In this document: in pieces, positions 23,578 through 35,313 of the stretch
Layout: each line of letters starts with the position of its first letter
Position numbering within the stretch: the stretch's first letter is position 1
Assembly: GCA_947095535.1 (NCBI GenBank)
Contig: OX352774.1
Coordinates: 267,813,843 to 267,877,842, forward strand
DNA: 64,000 nucleotides
Source of the DNA: Poecilobothrus nobilitatus
Taxonomy: Eukaryota; Arthropoda; Insecta; Diptera; Dolichopodidae
Direction of reading: 5' to 3'
Made by a program: the position numbers and the translations under genes
Notes under the pieces: model-generated
The model's input: only the letters and a program-made list of their open reading frames with translations
The model's database searches: none
What the model was told of the DNA's origin: nothing

Positions 23578-24068
23578 CCACAAAGATAAAATCTTTAAAT
23601 TTGGTGCAATGGTGTTCTTTCATGTTTGATTTAAATCTTTGAGAGGATTAAGAGGATTTTGTCCATGGGTTCCGATTTTGGAAGCTTAGAACAAGCTTTA
23701 AGGAAACGAGGTTATCTCCAAAAACCAATAAAAGTATAGAACTTTTAAATTTGGTACAAGGGTGTTCTGACGTGTTTCCCATATGAAACTTTCCATATGA
23801 AACGTGTCTCTGAAATTTGAGAGGATTTGGGTCATAGGTTCAAGTTTTAAAGGATTTAGACCATGGGTTCGAATTTTGGACGCTTCCGAACAAGCCCCAT
23901 GTCAAACCAGTATATCTCCAAAACTACCCAAGATAGAACCTTGAAATTTGGTACACTGGTGTTGTTTCAACTTTTCTTTATGTGTCTGAATGTGTTTGAG
24001 ATGATTTAGTCCATGATTTCGAATTTTGGAAGCTTCCCAACGAGCCCCAGAGCAAACAAGATTATCTC
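23578..24068 (-). mobile_element. Helentron/DINE-like element, copy B (central repeats only)
   Basis: Three to four diverged units of the roughly 147-bp repeat in minus orientation, recognised by AAAGATAAAATCTTTAAATT, GGTGTTCTTTCATGTTTGAT, CCATGGGTTC and GGAAGCTTCC-type words. Terminal hairpin and left terminal block are missing. It directly abuts the gypsy A remnant. Confidence 0.7.
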
Positions 24069-26553
24069 ATCTACTTGTTTTCTTTTAATATTGCATAAAT
24101 AGATTTTTTTATCATTTTAACTGAATTTTTGGCCTGTCCATTTGTTGATGGGTTACCAGGAGAAGTGAATTTATGTATTATATCATTTGCTTTCATGAAG
24201 TTTTTAAATTCATCAGAGGTGAATTGAGTGCCATTTTCACTAACTAAACCATATTGACAGAACAATTCAGGAAGTTTATTAATAGTAAAAGTTGATGTTA
24301 TGTCTTTTGTTTTAAAAATCGCTGTCCACTTTGAAAATGAATATACAACTATAAGTAAATAACGGTTTTTGATGGGACTTGCGAAATCTATATGGATACT
24401 ACTCCAAACCGATTCAGAAGAATTCAACGAAATGAATGTGTTTTAGCGCTCGGTTACAATTCTTGACATGGTTAACAATTTTTTATCACATTTTAAATAT
24501 CAGTATCTATTTTGAGCCACTCAATATAGGATCTGGCTAAAGCAATTTTGATGGTACTACTCTTCAATAGCCCCGTAAAATGCAGCCACGTTCAACTGTT
24601 AATTCCAGTTCTTTGTTTTTAAAAGATTTGAATTGTATATCATTTAATTTTTTTACAGTACCATGTTGAATTGCATCATATACCTTGGATAAAATAGGAT
24701 CTCGCCTAGTTTCATTAGCGATATTTTTAAAATTGATTCTAAAAGAATCGTCGTTTTCAATGTAATTAATATAACTATTTTCTTCAAGTGATTCAATTGA
24801 ATCCGTTTGTACCCTTAATGTACTCAATTGAATAATTAAAATCTGATAATAAAAAAGCCGATCGCTGCATACGTGCAGCTGCCATAACAAGTAAACTTGT
24901 TCACCAAGGATGGTGATTAAAGGTTTGTGATCTGTACGTATTATGAATTTGTTTCCAATTAAATATTGTTTTAACTTTGTAAGGGAAAATATAATGGCTA
25001 ATGCCTCTTTTTCTAATGTGCTATAATTCTTTTTAGTTTTTTAATGCCCTTACTAGTACTTGGTCATTTTTTTGGCAAAATTATTTATAAATTTTGAATA
25101 ATATTTAACCATTCCAATAATGGCTCTTACCTCAGAAAAATTTTTGGGTTCTGGTGCTTTCAACATGCTAGATATGCGTTAATCTGTTTTACTAAGTCCG
25201 TACTTGTTGATTTTGAAACCTAAATATGAGATTTCATTTTGAAAGAAAGCACATTTTCTTAAATTTAATTTTAAACCAGATGATTGTAATTTATTTAGTA
25301 CCGACTTTAATGTCTGTATATGTTATTAAAAATTTTTGCCACTAATTGTCATGTCATCTTGATAAACGACGATATAAAGTATACTGTATACCTCTTAATA
25401 AATTTTCCATTGTTTTCTGAAAAACAGTTACAGCTGGTTGGACATGGACACCAAAAGGTAATCTTTTCATTAACGTACCTTTTTGAGAACTCCACGTACA
25501 TAAGAATTGAGATTTTTCATCTAACATTAATTGGTTGTACGCATTTGACAAGTCTAATTTTGTGAAAAGCTCACCTCACCTCACCTTTGTTTTTAAAAGA
25601 TTTGAATTGTATATCATTTAATTTTTTTACAGTACCATGTTGAATTGCATCATATACCTTGGATAAAATAGGATCTCGCCTAGTTTCATTAGCGATATTT
25701 TTAAAATTGATTCTAAAAGAATCGTCGTTTTCAATGTAATTAATATAACTATTTTCTTCAAGTGATTCAATAGAATCCGTTTGTACCCTTAATGTACTCA
25801 ATTGAATAATTAAAATCTGATAATAAATCTGATAAAATCTAATGAGGCAAACATTTCCTTTATACGGGGTAATGGATATTTAAAATCCATAAAAATTTGT
25901 TAATTGTAATTTTATAATCACCACAAATGCGTATGTCACCATTAGGTTTTAAAATTGGAACTAATGGAGTTCCCCAATCTGAATTATTGACTAGTTCAGG
26001 AACATCTTTTTGTATTAGGTCACTTAATTGTTTTTCTATTTTATTCTTCCATGCAAATGGAATTGATAGTGGTTTCAGAAACACTAGTTTAGCATTTTCA
26101 CAAATTGGCACAGAAATTTTACTAACATTATAAGAATCTAATTTATCACTGCAAACTTTAGTAAATTCACTTTTTATTTGTTCAATAATTATAGAATGTT
26201 TTTCATTAATTTTTATAGAATTTATTTGAGTTAATTCAAAATTGAATTCTCTTAATAACTTTCGACCAAGCAATGGAGGATTTTGTGTATTGGTCACAAC
26301 AATATTTTTTTGCTTTTTTATATCTCAATATTTTATAAAAGCATTGTACTCACCAATTATTTTAATTTTACCACCACTATAATCCAAATACGAAATTTAG
26401 CATTTCTTTAATTTTTTAAAATAAAAATATTTCTTGAATAATGAAATAGGCATTAATGTACACGGAGAACCAGTATCACACACAATCGTCATCTCCACTC
26501 CATCGATTTCAACTGTAAGAGAGTAAATGTTGGCAAAACCTTGGAACTCAGGC
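24069..26553 (-). mobile_element. Ty3/gypsy LTR retrotransposon remnant A (pol)
   Basis: Read leftward from 26553: protease with an intact 'CDTGSP' near 26480; linker with 'PPLLGRKLLREFNFEL'; RT fingers with 'WGTPLVPILKPNGDIRICGD' (about 25970-25910); a 240-bp foreign segment (25587-25826); RT palm with 'SNAYNQLMLDEKSQFLC', 'KRLPFGV' and, in a shifted frame near 25350, 'YQDD'; RNase H (about 24900-25150) too decayed to trace fully; the spacer piece 'RDPILSKVYDAIQHG'; and integrase core 24427-24071 with 'HIDFASP'. In that core the second Asp has become Glu ('SENGTQF') and the catalytic Glu of 'NGQAE' has become Lys ('NGQAKNS'). The wording matches the K02A2.6-like lineage. No LTRs were identified. 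Confidence 0.85.
25587..25826 (-). repeat. About 240-bp copy of 24613-24852 inserted in the RT of gypsy A
   Basis: From CTTTGTTTTTAAAAGATTTG to AAAATCTGATAATAAA the two segments are nearly identical (one substitution noticed: TCAATTGAATCC against TCAATAGAATCC). The copy interrupts the RT coding region between the palm and the fingers. Just before it lies the short tandem CTCACCTCACCTCACC. Confidence 0.9.
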
Positions 26554-26628
26554 TACAAATAGAAAAATCAAAATTGAAATCATTATTTAAATTATTAGAA
26601 TTATTAGAATTATTTATACTCTGTACTA

Positions 26629-28531
26629 TTACAGATTCCAAAACAGATGTCATCGCATGCAATGGCATCTGTAACAGAATGTTTTATGGGGCTTGCATTA
26701 ATGCCCCCAGGGGCTGGCAAACATGTAACACGTTTATTTCGCATCATTTTGTTTGCGAAAGTTGCTTAGATTTAAACCAGCCTATTCATATTCTTAAAGA
26801 CGAGTTGATGGTTTACTTAAATGATATAAAAAGCGACTGCCAAGGTTGCACGGCCAAAGCGGTGGATGCTCTAAAAAGTAATTCGGTATGCTTTAACGAT
26901 ATGGCCAAAAGCTACGATAGCTTTAACCAGGCATTATACAGTTGACTTTCTGACCGAAAAAAATATTTAAAGAATACATTAACAGATCTGGTTAATGACA
27001 TGAAAAATGAACTTCTTTCGGTAACATCAAAAGAGCTGGTTGGCATTCGAGAAGTAATTGAACTTATGAAGGACGATTTAAATCGCATGAACTTATCCCT
27101 TCACGTTATGGCTTCGGAGAAACAATTACCTAATCATAGCCAGAAGGAAACTCAATGAAATGTGAGTGAGTTAATTAAACAACAGTTTGATAAATTAAAT
27201 AAACCATCCATAGTTTATAAAGACGTTTTTATCCAAACTGACAATATGACACCTACCACAAAGGCAAAGAGCAAAAAAAATAAAGCAAAACCTGGAGTTA
27301 AGGCTACAATAGTCCCAGTGGCTACAAAAAAGCCCTCTTTTTCTCTTTGCATTTCAAGGTTAAATTGCAAAACTACAGAAAAAAGCCTTGAGTGCTATAT
27401 TAAACAAAAATTTAAATGTGATATTGCAATATGTAAAAAGGTAACTCCCAAAAACATCCGAAATACTTGTCGTTTAAGGTGCACGTTCCTGAAAACATAA
27501 TCATAAAGGTGAAAAATCTTAAATTTTGGAATAAAAGGACCACAATTACAAAATTCCGGGATATTAGAGGTAAAGATGCGAAAAGCAAATTAGATAATAA
27601 GTTAAATATTAATGATAATAGTAATAAAAAAAATAATATTATAAGTAATAAAATTAATAAAAATGAAAATAGAAGTAATAATAATAATAAAAATAGGAAT
27701 AATAATAATAAAAATAAAAATATTTCTCGTAATAATATAAAAATAATATATAAAAATAATAAGATTGTTTCTGATAATAGTAATTCTAATTCTAGTATTA
27801 ACGTTAATAATTTAACTGTGCATCCTAATAATAGTTCAACCGTTGACAAGTCATTAAACTCTAGCACAACAGATACAAATAATTCCTTAATCATAGTAAA
27901 CACTAACTCAGACACTTACACTACTTCAAACATAAATCAGAACAACAAATCTCATAAGCACAATACTATTCAGAACAGTAATAACAATATAAACGCTTTT
28001 AATACTGCATCACTAACTAAAGATCCTGAAATTACCAATTCTAATTGTGTTTCGATAACTGAACCTTCTCCTTCTTCCTCAATTTCACCAAATGTTGCTT
28101 CTACTTTTAAATTCATAAACTTTGTTCAAAGTGAAACTCTTCAACCTTCAATTATTAACCCGCTTTTACCACTGATAACAAGAATGACACAACAATCTCT
28201 TGCCAACAACTACTATACAGTCGCTCTTTCTAGGCTAAGAGAAGATAAAGTCTATAACATAGTCAGATTATATTTGTCATACTTGTTTGATGATAAATAT
28301 AATACTGTGTTGGAAGGTAAGACCAGAACAAGTATAAAAGTTTTAATTGAAAACGAAGGTTTACCAACCGAATACAAAGAATATATAAAATTTCACGAAA
28401 CTAAAGGTATATCTTCCAAAGATGTCTCAGACGACTTAAAGGCATACCGCAGTTATTATAATAGTAATTATTACAATCACTTACAAGTTTCGAATGATAA
28501 TTATAATAAATTTTTTCGTGCCAATAAATAA
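26629..28531 (+). pseudogene. Non-LTR ORF1, copy 1 (PHD-like finger, coiled coil, Asn/Ser-rich tail)
   Basis: The frame at 26541-26942 holds 'IACNGICNRMFYGACINAPR' and 'HFVCESC', a PHD-type CxxC...C...CxxC finger in which the usual His of 'FHxxC' is Tyr. A stop at 26943 and another near 27158 break a polar region likely to form a coiled coil. The frame resumes at 27162-27499 with 'PSFSLCISRLNCKTTEK', then a frameshift near 27480 leads to 27482-28531. That part is dominated by AAT/AAC codons (27590-27970) and ends 'VSDDLKAYRSYYNSNYYN'. PHD fingers in ORF1 are known from CR1-type elements. It overlaps the start of ORF2 by a few codons. Confidence 0.75.
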
Positions 28532-30925
28532 TTTAAATAAGATCTCTACATCTTTGATAGATTCTTCAATTTTGATAAATTTATCAATATATTATCAAAA
28601 TGTCAGAGGTCTTAGAACAAAAACAAGTCAAGTCTTACTTAATTCAATAAGTTTAAATTTTGACGTATTTGAATTAACTGAAACTTGGCTAAATTCTTCT
28701 ATTAACAATCTTGAGCTTTTCGATAGCTCATATTCTGTTTTTAGAAAAGATAGATATACTGAACCTAATGTATCTAATAGTTACATTCCTAAAAGGGGAG
28801 GTGTATTGATTGCCGTCAAAAACTCTTTTAATGCAAATGAAATTCGTATTTCTAACGCAGACGGTCTTGAAATAATAGGTGTGAATATAAAATTTTCAAA
28901 CAAAAATGTAAATATTGTTAACATATACATTCCACCTTCTTCGAATTTAAATATTTATATTACTCTTTTAAATGTAATAGATTCGATTTGCTGTAATTCA
29001 AGTCCTAATGATGAGTTAATTTTATGTGGAGATTTTAATCTCCCTCATATAACATGGATTAATCATGACGAAGAATCTTTTTTGATTCCCGATTTTTCGG
29101 TGAGTGAAACTGATTCGCAATTTATTGATGGATTAAATGCCAAGAATTTACAACAGGTTTCCCACCATCGTAATTTTAAAGATAAGCAATTGGATTTAAT
29201 ATTTACCTCTGCTTGGTATAATATCACTTTCTGTGACTCGCTGTTATCGCTTGTTGCGTTAGACCCTTATCACCCTTCAATAAGTTTTACCTATTGCTTA
29301 ACTAATTTCGTAAATCTTGAAGCAGCATATTCTTATAGTTTTAATTTCAATAAAACCAACTTTCCCGGACTGATAAATTTCTTAAATACCTATGACTTCA
29401 CGTCTTTATTTAATAATATAGACCTAAATCAAATGACAATTAGGTTTTATGAAATTATGTTCGAAGGTTTTACTCAATTCGTTCCTATTTCAAAAAAAAG
29501 TTCTTCCCAATCTGGCCCACCATGGTTCACAAAGGAGCTTAGATCTCTCAGAAATAAGAAAAACAAAGCCTGGCGTAAATATCCGATATTCTTTACAATA
29601 ATTATATTAACCAAATAGCAAGTAAACTAAAATCTGATCCGAAAAAATTTTGGAAATTCATAAATTCTAAACGTAATTGTGATGATTACCCTACATTTAT
29701 GAATTTAAATTCTCTTTTAAGTAATGATCGTTTAGTTATTTCGAAGTATTTTCGTGAGTTTTTCATCACTTCATATAGTGATTCTTCTTTTTCACCAAAT
29801 GAAAATTATTTCTCCTTTATGGACAGTTGTCAAAAAACGTCTCTTAATGACATAAATATAAATCAAGAAATAGTTTCCAAATGTCTAAATAAACTCGGTG
29901 ATAATACTTTCCCCGGCCCTGATGGTATACTGGAAATAATTCTGAGCAAGTGTTCTAACATTCTCACTACTCCTTTAACATTACTCTTCAAAAACTCATT
30001 AAATGCATGGAAGAAGGTTTTCAAACAGATGTTGTTTATACTGATTTTAGTAAAGCATTTGATCTATTGCCACATAGTATTATATTGCTAAAACTAAAAA
30101 AATATGGCTTCCCAGAGTTTTTCCTAAAGTGGATATATTCTTATTTGTGTGATCGCTCTTATAGTGTTATATTCAAAAATGTGATTTCAGAACCATTCGT
30201 GGCAAATTCCGGTGTTCCACAAGGTAGCCACCTTGGTCCTTTACTTTTTATTTTATCTGTAAATGATGTTACTTCTATCATTTCTAATTGTGAGCTTCAA
30301 GTTTACGCTGAAGATAAGGAGGTTTTTAAAAAAGATTACATCAAAGATTACACGTGTATAAGACGCCGTCCTTATGCAGAATGACATTCAAAACTTTAAC
30401 AATTGGTGCGTTAATAATTGTCTACTACTTAATGTAAATAAATGCGCATTATTATCTTATACACGCCGTTCTAGTCCTATTTATTTCAACTATAACTTAG
30501 ATGGTATTAGTTTATCTAAAGTTAGTTCAATAAAAGACTTAGGTGTGTATTTTGATTCCCAACTTAGCTTTAAAATTCATTATAATAATATTATAAATAA
30601 AGCTAATTCATTATTGGGGTTTGTTAAACGTTCTTCTAAGAAATTTTCAGATCCCTATGTTCTTAAATCGTTGTACACTTGTCTTGCAAGACCGAACCTG
30701 GAATGTGCTAGTCAGGTTTGGTCTCCATTTTACATGGCACACATTGATAGGATCGAGGCAGTACAGAAAAACTTTCTTAGATTTGCCTTACGTCACTTGC
30801 TATGGTCAAATCCTATTATTTTGCCACCATATGAACAAAGGCTAAAGTTAATTGATTTGTGTACTTTAAGTTTTAGACGTGAGGTTTCTGATGTTATTTT
30901 CATTACAGAGATTGTCAAGGGTTAA
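28494..30925 (+). pseudogene. Non-LTR ORF2, copy 1 (endonuclease + RT), inactivated
   Basis: Endonuclease: 'YYQNVRGLRTKT', 'ELTETWL' (catalytic Glu), 'CGDFNLPHITW' (catalytic Asp and Asn), ending near 29580 where the frame breaks. RT: 'LGDNTFPGPDGI' (about 29896), then a deletion of roughly 240 bp relative to copy 2 near 30003, then 'DVVYTDFSKAFDLLPHS' (motif A), 'NSGVPQGSHLGPLLFILS' (motif B) and motif C read as 'VYAEDKEVFK'. The family's YADD, kept in copies 2 and 3, is YAED here, a loss of a metal-binding Asp. After another shift near 30375, the thumb ('ASQVWSPFYMAHIDRIEAVQ') runs to a stop at 30923. Confidence 0.85.
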
Positions 30926-31391
30926 TTTCTAGTAAAATTAATGTTAGAAATCTTCAACGCCTTCGCTCTTGAAATTTGTTTAAAACTAATTATGGCAAAT
31001 TTGAACCTATTAATAGAATAATATTGTAGGTAACAAACATAAACATAACATTGACTTTACACTTTCAAAACATTTCCAAAAACAAAAATTATACAATCGC
31101 TATTAATATTAGGATTTTTTTTTGTTTTTGTTTCTTGTTGCACTGTAAAGTATATACCTATGTATATGATTTTTAATTTTAATCTTAGTTCTAAGTTTAT
31201 TTATACTTAACAATTATGTAATTTTTATTATAAACTTTTATTGTATTTAACTAGTTTGTATTATATAACTATTATTAACTATTTTATATTATTGTTTACT
31301 AGTTATTATATATATTATAAATTTTATGTAAACTGTTTGTGCTAAGCAGTATAAATATATAAATAAATAAAAAAATATATATATATAAATG

Positions 31392-31690
31392 TCACGTTGC
31401 ATATCAAATGTTATTACTCTTTTTTTCTTTATACCATTGTATGAATGTATTACGCTATTCCATGTTCATTGTGTCTGGGTTGTAATATTCAATAGTAGGT
31501 AATAACATATCCTTTATTTTTAGTTGTATTAAATAAATGTGGAAAATAACCCTTTTTAAAAAAAAGTGGTAGACCAAATGCTTTTGGAAGTTTTGATAGG
31601 CCCGTTGGAAAGTAATTGATTGAATCAATTAATTTAATTGATTGAATAATTATTTTACCCAAGCGGCAATATTCGGTCGCAGTTACCACA
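31392..31690 (-). pseudogene. Maverick/Polinton family B DNA polymerase fragment
   Basis: Read leftward from 31689: 'SIKLIDSINYFPTGLSKLPK', 'AFGLPLFFKKGYFPHLFNT', then after stops 'QPRHNEHG' and, next to the non-LTR tail, 'VITFDMQR'. The run of L-S-x-L-P-K-x-F-G-L, K-K-G-Y-F-P-H-x-F-N-T and F-D-x-Q is the exonuclease-region signature of protein-primed polymerases of Mavericks. It ends abruptly where non-LTR copy 1 begins and, on the other side, at a MITE. With the capsid and integrase pieces 9-10 kb to the left it indicates one large Polinton broken by later insertions. Confidence 0.85.
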
Positions 31691-32222
31691 CATAGGACGT
31701 TTTTCTTTTTCTCATCAGATCAATGCTCAGAGCAAACTTTTCTCTGAACTCTGACCGCTCTGAATTAAAAAAGAAACGTTCAGAGCACAAATTGTCAATT
31801 TTTATCCAAATTATTTTCTAACGTTAGTATTTTTTTTATTTTATTTCATTATTTTAAATGTAATAACATAGTTTTAAAAGGAATTTATTTAAGAAATAAA
31901 ATAAAACAAAGTTATTTTACGTAAAATTTCATTTAATAAAATTTAAAAAAAAAACTTAAAAAAAAAATGTTTATCTACGCACAAAATTTTATTTGATGAC
32001 ATTTTTATTATTTTATTATTCTTAATTTGACATAATATTTATTGAAAACTCTGTGAAATCTGAGAAATTTTTACGAGCTCACAGATCGCGCTCTGATCAC
32101 ACTTCGAGTTAAAAAAGAAACACAAAATGGATAATCTGGATAATCTGAGTATAAAAAGAAACACAATTTTTTTGCTTGACAGCTCTGACGACTCTGCTCT
32201 GATGAGAAAAAGAAAAACGCCC
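31691..32222. mobile_element. MITE, GGGCGTTTTTCTTTTTCTCA type, copy 1
   Basis: The left end GGACGTTTTTCTTTTTCTCA and reverse complement of the right end, GGGCGTTTTTCTTTTTCTCA, pair over about 27 bases including TCAGA. ATA precedes and TTA follows, compatible with a Harbinger-like TWA target. No coding capacity; GCTCAGAGC half-palindromes repeat in the left part. Confidence 0.75.
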
Positions 32223-32281
32223 TTAAACACCACACACAAACATATTCACACAGTAATAAATTTAGTCGCAGTGTATACATA
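32223..32281. other. Short spacer between two MITE copies
   Basis: About 60 bp (CACACAAACATATTCACACA and onward). It may be residual Polinton or older host DNA. Confidence 0.4.
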
Positions 32282-32789
32282 GAGCGTTTTTTTTTCTCAT
32301 CAGATCAATGCTCAGAGCAGATGTCGAGCGCTCAGAGCAAACTTTTATCTTAACTCTGACCGCTCAGAGTTAAAAAAGAAACGCTCAGAGCACAAATTGT
32401 CAATTTTAATAAAAATTATTTTCTAACGTTATTATTTTTTATTTTATTTCATTATTTTAAATGCAAAAATGTAATTGTAAAAGGAATTTATTTGAGAAAT
32501 AAAATGAAAAAAAGTTAATTTATGAAAAATCTTATTTCATAAAATTTAAAAAAGAAACTTAACGACGTTTTTATTATTTTATTCTTAATTTGACGTTTTA
32601 TATTTTAACAACTCTGTGAAATCTGAGAAATTTTTACAAGCTCACCGATCGCGTTCTGAGCACACTTCGAGTTAAAAAAGAAACACACAACGGATAATCT
32701 GGATAATCTGAGCATAAAAAGATTTAACATAATTTTTTTGCTTGGCAGATCTGACTCTGCTCTGATGAGAAAAAGAAAAACACCCATAG
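32282..32789. mobile_element. MITE, same family, copy 2
   Basis: The left end GAGCGTTTTTTTTTCTCATC and right end ...GAGAAAAAGAAAAACACCC are flanked by ATA on both sides. Internally it matches copy 1 along its whole length (CTCAGAGCACAAATTGTCAA; GGATAATCTGGATAATCTGA), with scattered substitutions and small indels. Confidence 0.78.
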
Positions 32790-33450
32790 TGACAATCTTG
32801 CGGCCAAAGTGGGGACAAATCTTATATGAAAAGTTCACACTTTATTACTACATATAGTTTCCAATTGTTTCGAACAAATGTTGACACATTTTGTGCATAA
32901 TGTTACGAAAAAAGATGCTAAAAATTTTAAAACAATGTTTCGAAACAAAAGTATTTTTACACAAAATTACAAAAGAAATAGCTTCTCAAAGTTACATAAT
33001 CATGAAATAAATTTGTCACAAAGTTTCTGCAAATGTAAACATGTAATGTGTAATATAACTGAAAACTTTGAATAAAATATTAAGTTTTGATATAATATTT
33101 TAATTCGTTAACATGATATAATTTTTTTATTAATCTAAATTGCAAATTTATAAACGGATCAAAATTATTCGTAATAACTGTTATAGCTGCTTGTAAAATT
33201 GAGTTCCTTCATTATTTAAATCTAATTTTCGATTTACATTTCTATAAAATGTTGAGTTTTTAAATTGCTCTATTCTTTTCATTATTATTAATTATTATTT
33301 ATCATTTGTGGTATTTTATAATTTTTTTTGTTTATCCTGTAGTTGATAATTTGTAGAATGAAAAATGATTTAGTAACTTTTAGGTTCAATTTAGAAACAT
33401 TGTTTTGATGTTGTATCACAATCTACAACTTATTTAAAAAAAAAAATCCA
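32790..33450. other. AT-rich spacer
   Basis: Nothing recognised. Scattered TGTTTCGAA-type words near 32870-32945 may be outlying diverged members of the tandem repeat at 33451. Confidence 0.4.
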
Positions 33451-33650
33451 CATTTTGTGTGATAAAAAAGACCAATTGTGTCGAAAGAATGTTACTACTT
33501 ATTCACCTTTTCAAATTTGTATATTTTGTGTGGTAAAAAAGACCAATTGTGTCGAAAAAATTTTACTCTTATTCACCGTTTCAAATTTGCACATTTTGTG
33601 TTGTAAAAGAGACCAATTGTGTCGACAAAATGTTACGAATAAATGTTGCT
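33451..33650. repeat. 70-71 bp tandem repeat, nearly three copies
   Basis: CATTTTGTGTGATAAAAAAG starts at 33451, with equivalents at 33522 and 33592. Each unit continues through GACCAATTGTGTCGAAA and TATTCACC-TTTCAAATTT. Confidence 0.85.
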
Positions 33651-33654
33651 AATG

Positions 33655-35297
33655 GACATGTATATAAATTTTGAATCAGGATCACCTCCTGAGTCGATTT
33701 AACGATGTCCGTCCGTCCGTTTGCAGGATAACTCAAAAACTAATAAAGCTATCTTGATGAAATTTATATAGTTGGTTACTAATTATGAAAGGAAGGCTAA
33801 GTTCGAATCTGGACAAAATCGGTCTATGGGTTCGGATTCTGGAAGCTTCCGAATCCGAAGGGAATGATTCCGGAGGCAAACGAGATTATCTCCAAAACCA
33901 ACAAAGATAGAACCTTTAAATTTTGTACAATGATGTTTCTTCCCGTTCGATTTATGTCTCTGAAATTTAAGAGGATTTCGACCATGAGTTTGGATTTTGG
34001 AAGCTTCCGAACGAGAACCAGAGCAAATGAGATTATCTCCAAAACCAATAAAGATATAATCTTTAAATTTGACAGAGTCGTGTTCTTTCATGTTTTATTT
34101 AAGTCTCTAAAGTTTGAGAGGGTTTGGTCCATGGGTTCGTATTTTGGAAGCTTCCGAACGAGCCCCAGAGCAAACGAGATTATCTCCAAAATCAACAAAG
34201 ATAGAACCTTTAAATTTTGTACAATGATGTTCCTTCCCGTTCGATTTATGTCTCTGAAATTTAAGAGCTTTGGTCCATGGGTTTGGATTTTGGAAGCTTC
34301 CGAACGAGCACCAGAGCAAATGAGATTATCTCCAAAACCAACTAAAATATAACCTTTACATTTGGCAGAATGGTGTTCTTTCATGTTTGATTTAGGTCTC
34401 TGAAATTTGAGAGGATTTGGTCCTTGGGTTCGGATTTTGGAAGCTTCCGAACGAGCCTCAGAGCAAATGATATTATCTCCAAAAGCAACAAAGATATAAC
34501 CTTTAAATTAGGCAGAATGGTGTTCCTTCATGTTTGATTTAGGTCTCTGAAATTGGAGAGGATTTGGTCCTTGGGTTCGGATTTTAGAAGCTTCCGAACG
34601 AGCCTCAGAGCAAATGATATTATCTTCAAAAGCAACAAAGATATAACCTTTAAATTAGGCAGAATGGTGTTCCTTCATGTTTGATTTATGTTTCTGAAAT
34701 TTGTGAGGATTTGGTCCATGGATTCAAATCTTGAAAGCTTCCGGACGAGCCCCAGAGCAAACGAGTATATCTCCACAACCAACAAAGATAGAACTTTTAT
34801 TTTTAGTACAAAGGTGTTCTGTTATGTTTTCTTTTCTGTAAAATTGGAAACTGACATTTGAAAGAATTTGAACCATGGGTTCGTATTTTGGAAACTTCCG
34901 GACGATCACAAGAGCAACGAGCATATCTCCAAAACCAACAAAAGTAGAACCTTTAAATTTAGTACAATGGTGTTCTGGCATGTTTGCTTTATGTTTCTGA
35001 GATGGATTCGATAAATTGGAGTGGCAATTCGGGTACCTGACATACACCTCCCAAGGACTAACAATCTTCGAAATTAATAAAGATAGAAACTTGAAATTTT
35101 TTACAAAGGAACGTAAAAGCATATCCCAAAAGGATCCCTCTTTTACGTTCCTGAAATTCGAGTTGAATAAGGCAGAAAAGGGAAGAAGTTCAAGCAGCTG
35201 CCAAAAAAACTTATGGATTTTTAATTTAGTTCGAATTATTCAGGTGTAGGGTGTTAATAAGTCGGTTGCATCGACTTACTGTTACATTTACTTGTTT
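33655..35297 (-). mobile_element. Helentron/DINE-like element, copy C
   Basis: Minus orientation. The right side carries the element's left terminus as AATAAGTCGGTTGCATCGAC, then TTACTGTTACATTTACTTGT. The interior has nine to ten tandem units of about 147 bp, then GATGTCCGTCCGTCCGTTTG and TTGAATCAGGATCACCTCC. The terminal hairpin is absent at the left (truncated near 33655). The long open frames here on both strands result from a unit length divisible by three, not from genes. Confidence 0.68.
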
Positions 35298-35313
35298 AAT
35301 TATGGACTATGGT

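Larger units (their letters stand above)
26554..31391 (+). mobile_element. CR1/Jockey-type non-LTR retrotransposon, copy 1
   Basis: The longest copy of a family with at least three copies here. It carries ORF1 with a PHD-like zinc finger and a low-complexity tail, then ORF2 with an apurinic-like endonuclease and RT, then about 450 bp of 3' UTR ending in AAATAAATAAAAAAATATAT. At the left it abuts the protease of gypsy A; at the right its tail abuts Maverick polymerase coding sequence at about 31392. Its 5' end is probably incomplete, because the first recognisable residues start within 80 bp of the junction. Both ORFs are broken. Confidence 0.85.

Noticed and set aside
27412..27915. 167-codon leucine-rich minus-strand frame
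   Set aside because: It is the antisense of the Asn-rich AAT/AAC codon tract of non-LTR ORF1, which reads as poly-Leu/Ile.
33451..33650. CRISPR array
   Set aside because: The 70-bp units are contiguous tandem repeats without unique spacers, and the organism is a eukaryote.
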